Shown: in pieces, positions 60,055 through 64,000 of the stretch
Layout: each line of letters starts with the position of its first letter
How positions within the stretch are numbered: position 1 is the stretch's first letter
Source: Rhizobium bangladeshense
GTDB lineage: Bacteria; Pseudomonadota; Alphaproteobacteria; Rhizobiales; Rhizobiaceae
Assembly (NCBI RefSeq): GCF_001662075.1
Contig: NZ_LYPL01000003.1
Span: forward strand, 62,001 to 126,000
Length of the DNA stretch: 64,000 nt
Direction: 5' to 3'
Program-made: the position numbers and the translations under genes
The notes under the pieces: model-generated
What the model saw: only the letters and a program-made list of their open reading frames with translations
The model's database searches: none
What the model was told of the DNA's origin: nothing

Positions 60055-60783
60055 TCAGATGTAAAGCGGCGCCATCTTCCGCCAGGCGCCGGCGCGATGA
60101 GCGCGGCCGTCCCAGACATGCAACTGATGGCGAATATTCTTCTCGCCCAGCAGCCGGCTGAGATAGCGGTTGTTATCGAGGAAGGGATCGGCGTCGCCGA
60201 TGGTTAGCACGATGTCGATCTCGCGCAGCCTGTCGAGCCGCCAGTCCGCGCCGAGGCCGGGCAGGAAATGTGTCGGCGTGTGGAAATAGACGCTGTCGTC
60301 GTAATAGCCGTCGAACAGGTCGCCGAAGGATTCCACCTTCATCGTCAGGTCGTAGCGCCCGGAAAAGGCGACAAGCTTGCGGAAGAGATGCGGGTGGCGG
60401 AAGACGAGGCTCGCCGCCTGGAAGGCACCGAGGCTGCATCCATGTACAATGGTGCAGTCATGCGAATTCTTCGCCGCCATCAGCGGCAGCACCTCGTTGA
60501 GGATATAATCCTCCAGCGCCGCATGTCGGCGGATGCGCTCGGCCGGGTGCCGATGGAAGCCGTAGAGGCTGTCTGCCGCCAGGCCCTCGATGCAATAGAG
60601 CTGGAGATGGCCGGCCTGCAGCTTGTCTGCAAGGCTTGCGACCAGGCCGAGCTTCTCATATTCGAAAAAGCGCCCTTCCCGCGTCGGGAAAACCAGCACC
60701 TTGGCGCCGGCATGGCCGAACACCAGCATCTCCATGTCTCGTTGCAGACGCTGACTGTACCAGCGCAGATATTCGCGGTTCAT
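60055..60783 (-). CDS. alpha/beta-hydrolase, esterase-D-like
   Basis: A 242-residue protein. The nucleophile elbow is CTIVHGCSLGAFQAA (GxSxG with the serine in GCSLG); an aspartate lies in GDADPFLD and the catalytic histidine late in the protein (DGRAHRAG). The N-terminal part (LRWYSQRLQRDMEMLVFGHAG) is typical of the putative esterase family. Its ester substrate is unknown. It overlaps the next gene by 4 bp and converges with the dhaK gene. Confidence 0.85.
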   Translation of the reverse strand: MNREYLRWYSQRLQRDMEMLVFGHAGAKVLVFPTREGRFFEYEKLGLVASLADKLQAGHLQLYCIEGLAADSLYGFHRHPAERIRRHAALEDYILNEVLPLMAAKNSHDCTIVHGCSLGAFQAASLVFRHPHLFRKLVAFSGRYDLTMKVESFGDLFDGYYDDSVYFHTPTHFLPGLGADWRLDRLREIDIVLTIGDADPFLDNNRYLSRLLGEKNIRHQLHVWDGRAHRAGAWRKMAPLYI

Positions 60784-61739
60784 GACACCCTGAAGAACTG
60801 TCCGATCTTGTCGCGGAGCACCGCCTCTTGCTCAGCACTTCCAGGGTAGTCGAAATGCCCGGCGTCCAGGATGAAGATTTCATTAAATTTCGGTATCGAA
60901 TTGGCGACAGCGAACTGGCAGGGCGGCGCGACCGAAGGATCGAAAAGCGCCACCGCCGTCAGCATCGGCACCCTGATCCGTGTCGCGGCCGTCGCCGCGT
61001 CGAAGAAGCGCAGCGTCTCCAGCACGTTTGCATGTTCCGCCTGATATTCCTGCACCGATTGGGCGCTGCCGACGCTCGGCAGCTTGAGGCGCAGCGGCTG
61101 GTGCCCGAAGCTTGGAAGCGCGAGATGCCCGCGGTCGATGCGGTCGTCATAGGCGATTGCCATCGCCCCGACACCGCCGCCGAAGCTGATGCCGCTATAG
61201 CCGATATGCCCTGAAAGCCAGGGATAGAGTGCAACGAGCGTCGAGGCGGCAAGCCAGATATCCTCGACGCAGCCGCCGATGATATAGGAATCCTTCTTGT
61301 CGATATCGTGCAGCACATGCCAGGAAGGATTCTCGGAAATCGGCGGATGGGCGCTGAGCGACAGCCCGCGGCAGCAGGGAAAGATGAGCGCGGTTTCGGT
61401 CACCGGCAGGTCGAAATCCGGACGCTCGCGTCCACCGTACCCATGCCCGACGACTAGGCCGCGCCGCACCTCTCCCTCGCGCGGCAGCAGCAGCCAGCCG
61501 CCGATCCGGAACGCATGCGTGGAGAGATAGACGAGGTCGAGCACGTGCCAGTCGGAATGGGTGATCTCGCTGCGGGAAAGCTCCGGCTGCGGATCGACCG
61601 TCAGCGCCTTTTGATACCGCGTCTCCCAGAATGCGTCGAAACCATCCGGCGCCTCCGGCGGCTCAACCGCAAGCAGCTCGTCGAGCTGCATGCCGTAAGT
61701 GGGATCGAAGGCGAAAGGATGTGTCGCGGGAATGCTCAT
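60780..61739 (-). CDS. acetyl xylan esterase/cephalosporin-C deacetylase family hydrolase
   Basis: A 319-residue alpha/beta hydrolase. The nucleophile elbow is GHIGYSGISFGGGVGA (serine in GISFGG); VVGHGYGGRERPDFD and LDAGHFDYPG (catalytic histidine) follow. The AXE1 family removes acetyl groups from sugars. The start at 61739 removes eight residues that lack a ribosome site. It is co-directional with the esterase, overlapping by 4 bp, so both may process the same sugar esters. Confidence 0.85.
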   Translation of the reverse strand: MSIPATHPFAFDPTYGMQLDELLAVEPPEAPDGFDAFWETRYQKALTVDPQPELSRSEITHSDWHVLDLVYLSTHAFRIGGWLLLPREGEVRRGLVVGHGYGGRERPDFDLPVTETALIFPCCRGLSLSAHPPISENPSWHVLHDIDKKDSYIIGGCVEDIWLAASTLVALYPWLSGHIGYSGISFGGGVGAMAIAYDDRIDRGHLALPSFGHQPLRLKLPSVGSAQSVQEYQAEHANVLETLRFFDAATAATRIRVPMLTAVALFDPSVAPPCQFAVANSIPKFNEIFILDAGHFDYPGSAEQEAVLRDKIGQFFRVS

Positions 61740-62072
61740 CCGGACTTTGTCGCGTGAAAGCACCGGCCATGCAAGGCTATGTGGTGGCTACTTGCCCGTT
61801 TGATCTCGCCGCAAGGCAATGCGGGTTCAAAGGCCGATGGGGCAGGCCGCACCCGCGCGGTGGCCGGACGAACCTAAAGTGAGTCTCCCGCGCCCAAGGA
61901 CTTGGACGCGCTGAAAAAATTCGGCTGATCCGTCCGAGGCCGAAAGCTGCCCGCCGCCGGCAGCTATGCTGTAGGCGCAGCCGGACGGTCACCGGAAACA
62001 CTCCGATCACCATTGCGATTTAATCGGATGCGATATATATAATTGCGCTAGCAACCGAGACAGGATAGCCCC
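61740..62072. other. promoter region of the esterase pair and the OhrR-like gene
   Basis: No gene is seen. An AT-rich stretch with TGCGAT repeats and ATATATATAATTGCG (about 62004-62045) lies just before the regulator gene and may be its promoter or operator. Confidence 0.4.
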
Positions 62073-62567
62073 ATGCCCACGTCCAAATCCGCAAAACAGT
62101 CTGTACCCGCCTCTCCTGGAAGTGGCGGTGAGATCCGTAAGCTTTCGACCTTCCTGTGCTTCGCGGTCTATTCGGCCAATCTCGCCTTCGGCCGCGCCTA
62201 CAAGCCGATCCTGGACGCGCTCGGCCTGACCTACACCCAGTATATCGCCATGGTGGCCCTCTCCGAGGAGGACGACCAGACGGTCAGCATGCTGGGAGAA
62301 AAACTGTTCCTCGAATCCAACACGTTGACGCCCATTCTCAAGAAGCTGGAGTCGGCCGGCTTTATCACCCGCCATCGCGATCCCACCGACGAACGGCAGG
62401 TGCGCGTCAGCCTGACGCCAGCGGGGCGCGATCTTCTCGAAACCGATCCCGGCTCCGCCCTGATCGACGCCGTCGGCCTCGGCGACGATTTCCCCGTCGT
62501 GCAGAAATCGGTGACGCGGCTGCGCGACAACCTGCTGCGGGCGCAGGCGGCATCGCAAAAATCATGA
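62073..62567 (+). CDS. MarR-family regulator, OhrR-like peroxide sensor
   Basis: A 164-residue winged-helix protein. The N-terminal part LSTFLCFAVYSANLAFGRAY keeps the cysteine and hydrophobic pattern of OhrR, in which that cysteine senses organic peroxides. The DNA-binding segment is KLFLESNTLTPILKKLESAG and the wing is HRDPTDERQVRVSLT. It should repress an ohr-type gene, which is not in this window, so it may act at a distance. It precedes the NUDIX gene by 9 bp. Confidence 0.85.
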   Translation: MPTSKSAKQSVPASPGSGGEIRKLSTFLCFAVYSANLAFGRAYKPILDALGLTYTQYIAMVALSEEDDQTVSMLGEKLFLESNTLTPILKKLESAGFITRHRDPTDERQVRVSLTPAGRDLLETDPGSALIDAVGLGDDFPVVQKSVTRLRDNLLRAQAASQKS

Positions 62568-62576
62568 TCGTGGCAC

Positions 62577-63011
62577 ATGTCGGCACCTGTTGACATGGCC
62601 GAGATCGCAATCGGCGCATTGATTGGGAACGGGAGCGTTCTTCTCGCCAGGCGAAGTTCGGAGCGCAGGACGCACCCGGATCGCTGGAGCCTGCCGGGCG
62701 GTCACGTCGAAGACGGCGAAGATGCCGAGACGGCACTGCGCCGGGAATTGCTGGAAGAAATCGGCGTGACGCCGCAGCACTGGCTGTTGGCCGGAGAGTT
62801 CGTTTCGGAAAGCCCGCCTGGGGCATCCGCCACCTTCCATGTCTATCACGTCGACCAGTGGCAGGACTCTCCGCGACTTATCGGCGATGAACACACGGCA
62901 CTCAGATGGTTTACCGCCGCGGAGATAGAATGCGAAACCGAACTGGCGCCGCCTCAGCTTCGTGAAATGCTCTTAAACCTGCTCAGACCGAAATCGAACA
63001 ACCAGGCATGA
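62577..63011 (+). CDS. NUDIX hydrolase
   Basis: A 144-residue protein with the nudix box GGHVEDGEDAETALRRELLEEIG (GX5EX7REUXEEXGU complete). Such enzymes remove pyrophosphate from damaged or excess nucleotides; MutT-like 8-oxo-dGTP hydrolysis is one possibility. The first part (GALIGNGSVLLARRSSERR) is typical of MutT-type members. The start at 62577 overlaps nothing; an ATG at 62595 is also possible. It lies just downstream of the OhrR-like gene and may be co-transcribed. Confidence 0.88.
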   Translation: MSAPVDMAEIAIGALIGNGSVLLARRSSERRTHPDRWSLPGGHVEDGEDAETALRRELLEEIGVTPQHWLLAGEFVSESPPGASATFHVYHVDQWQDSPRLIGDEHTALRWFTAAEIECETELAPPQLREMLLNLLRPKSNNQA

Positions 63012-63035
63012 TGACGCGGAGAAGCAGCGCCACGC

Positions 63036-64000
63036 CTACAGCGCACGCTGCCGAACCTCGGCAAGCGCGCCCTCCTCCATCATCTCGGCCGCCTTCGCGT
63101 AACCGCCGCCCATTCCATCGAGGAAATGCAGATGCGAATCCGGCCGCCCCGATGGCACGAGGCAGGTCATCAGCGCGTGAGACTGGCGGTGCAGCCCGAA
63201 ATCGATCTCGCCGCGCGCCCGCGCTTCCGCGAGCATGGCTTCGACGCTGTCGATCTGGTCCGGTGCGCAGTCCAGCGTCAGACGCAGGCCGTCGTCGAAC
63301 TTGCGGAAATCCGAATTGGAGGCGACCTCCGACCAGCGTTTCGCGCTGACTTGCTTCTCTCTTGCGATACCCGTCCCTCCGGAAAGCGGATGGGACCGGC
63401 GCGGCGCGGCATCGAAAACCGCGAGCACGCGTCTTGCCAGCGCCGCAAAGACCTCCAGGCGCGTGTGGTCGCGCGGCTCGACCAACAATGACAGGATCTC
63501 GCCGCGCCGGCTCGGGAACGGCGCCCAGTCGCAGCTCAAGCCTGTCAGGTCAGGCTTCATCGCATAGCGGCCGGGCTTGACCAGAAAGCGGCCATTCTTG
63601 ACCTGCTGCTCCGCCCATTTGAGCCCTCCTCCGGCAAACATTGCATAGATCGCGCTCTCGGAAGCGGCGTAGCGCGCGATCCTGACGTCGCGCCCTTTGG
63701 CACGGATTTAGCCGACGGTGACGAGCCCGACACGCAAATCGAGATGAAGCTCGGCTTTGGCGAAGCCCGCGACGTCACGCAGGGCCGATGTCGCCGCCAT
63801 GATGCCGTTTGCCGGCAAGGCGAAGGCTGCTCCGTCTCCGCGAAACACGAAGGGAAAATCGAACGAACCCCAGGCATTGCCGAGGGCGGCGATGATCGAT
63901 GCGCCGGCATAATTGACGTCTTCATAGTGTCCCGATCGGATCGCCGCGGTCGAGCTGACGACATCGGTGATGCCGATCAGCCAATCGTCAGGCAAGGGCT
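63036..64000 (-). pseudogene. DUF3095 protein gene with an in-frame ochre stop (5' end outside window)
   Basis: The right part reads DWLIGITDVVSSTAAIRSGH and continues to DLRVGLVTVG, where TAA (63708-63710) interrupts it. The same frame then continues without other stops through IRAKGRDVRIARY and AMFAGGGLKWAE, then SLLVEPRDHTR and HFLDGMGGGYAKAAEMM, to TAG (63036-63038). Read through, this is the DUF3095 family, often near adenylate-cyclase-like genes. The stop would be Glu (GAA) in an intact copy. The gene starts beyond 64000. Confidence 0.8.

Noticed and set aside
1..64000. CRISPR arrays, tRNA, rRNA and complete insertion sequences
   Set aside because: No regularly spaced direct repeats of 25-40 bp, no cloverleaf-like or rRNA-like stretch, and no intact transposase were seen.

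Overview
The window is chromosomal DNA of a GC-rich alphaproteobacterium, almost certainly Rhizobium of the R. leguminosarum/R. etli group. The reasons are the acpXL-fabZXL-fabF2XL-fabF1XL cluster for the very-long-chain acyl group of lipid A, an fnrN gene preceded by two anaeroboxes, the aerobic (CobN/CobW/CobE type) cobalamin genes, and rhizobial extragenic palindromes. No rRNA, tRNA, CRISPR array, complete insertion sequence or replication origin was seen.

Layout. 1-2755: lipid A very-long-chain fatty acid genes on the minus strand, running off the left edge. 3004-3842: fnrN with its two operators. 3884-4660: an L,D-transpeptidase and a small zinc-ribbon protein. 4748-23255: cobalamin genes in three minus-strand blocks: cobA-cobB-cobC-cobD; cobE with a nucleoside hydrolase; and cobP-cobW-cobN-cobO behind an AdoCbl riboswitch. 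cobQ lies further on, and a TSUP transporter, a ClC channel and a nucleotide cyclase lie between. 23900-34200: mostly small regulatory and stress genes: a betaine-type binding protein, an entericidin-like lipoprotein, a LysR regulator opposite a DUF1127-like peptide, a LysE exporter opposite its ArgP-type regulator, a Gre factor, MgtC, a peroxiredoxin and a GlxA-type regulator, plus broken genes. 34314-36662: a PleD-like diguanylate cyclase and a truncated paralogue. 38328-41028: arsenic operon arsR-arsC-aqpS-arsC-arsH. 41637-47733: MscS channel, DUF924 protein, receiver/histidine-kinase hybrid and a DHA2 drug transporter. 48254-60044: a 13-gene plus-strand operon. 60055-64000: two esterases, an OhrR-like regulator, a NUDIX hydrolase and a DUF3095 gene with an internal stop.

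The most interesting system is the 48254-60044 operon. It joins a complete sugar-type ABC importer (binding protein, two permeases, a 72-residue membrane protein, two different ATPases) to two dihydroxyacetone-kinase-type enzymes. One is a fused ATP-type DhaK-DhaL. The other is a split PTS-type DhaK/DhaL/DhaM with its own HPr and Enzyme I, so a full PEP phosphorelay without any PTS permease. A small HTH protein is encoded between them. The likely job is uptake and phosphorylation of a short keto-sugar or the polyol it comes from; the substrate is unknown.

Other points deserving attention: FabF2XL lacks the ketosynthase cysteine and looks like a chain-length-factor partner; the truncated PleD paralogue has Asn in place of the phospho-acceptor Asp in its first receiver; cobN carries an in-frame palindromic element and cobC an in-frame 21-bp tandem repeat; at least three genes are broken by single stops or frameshifts.
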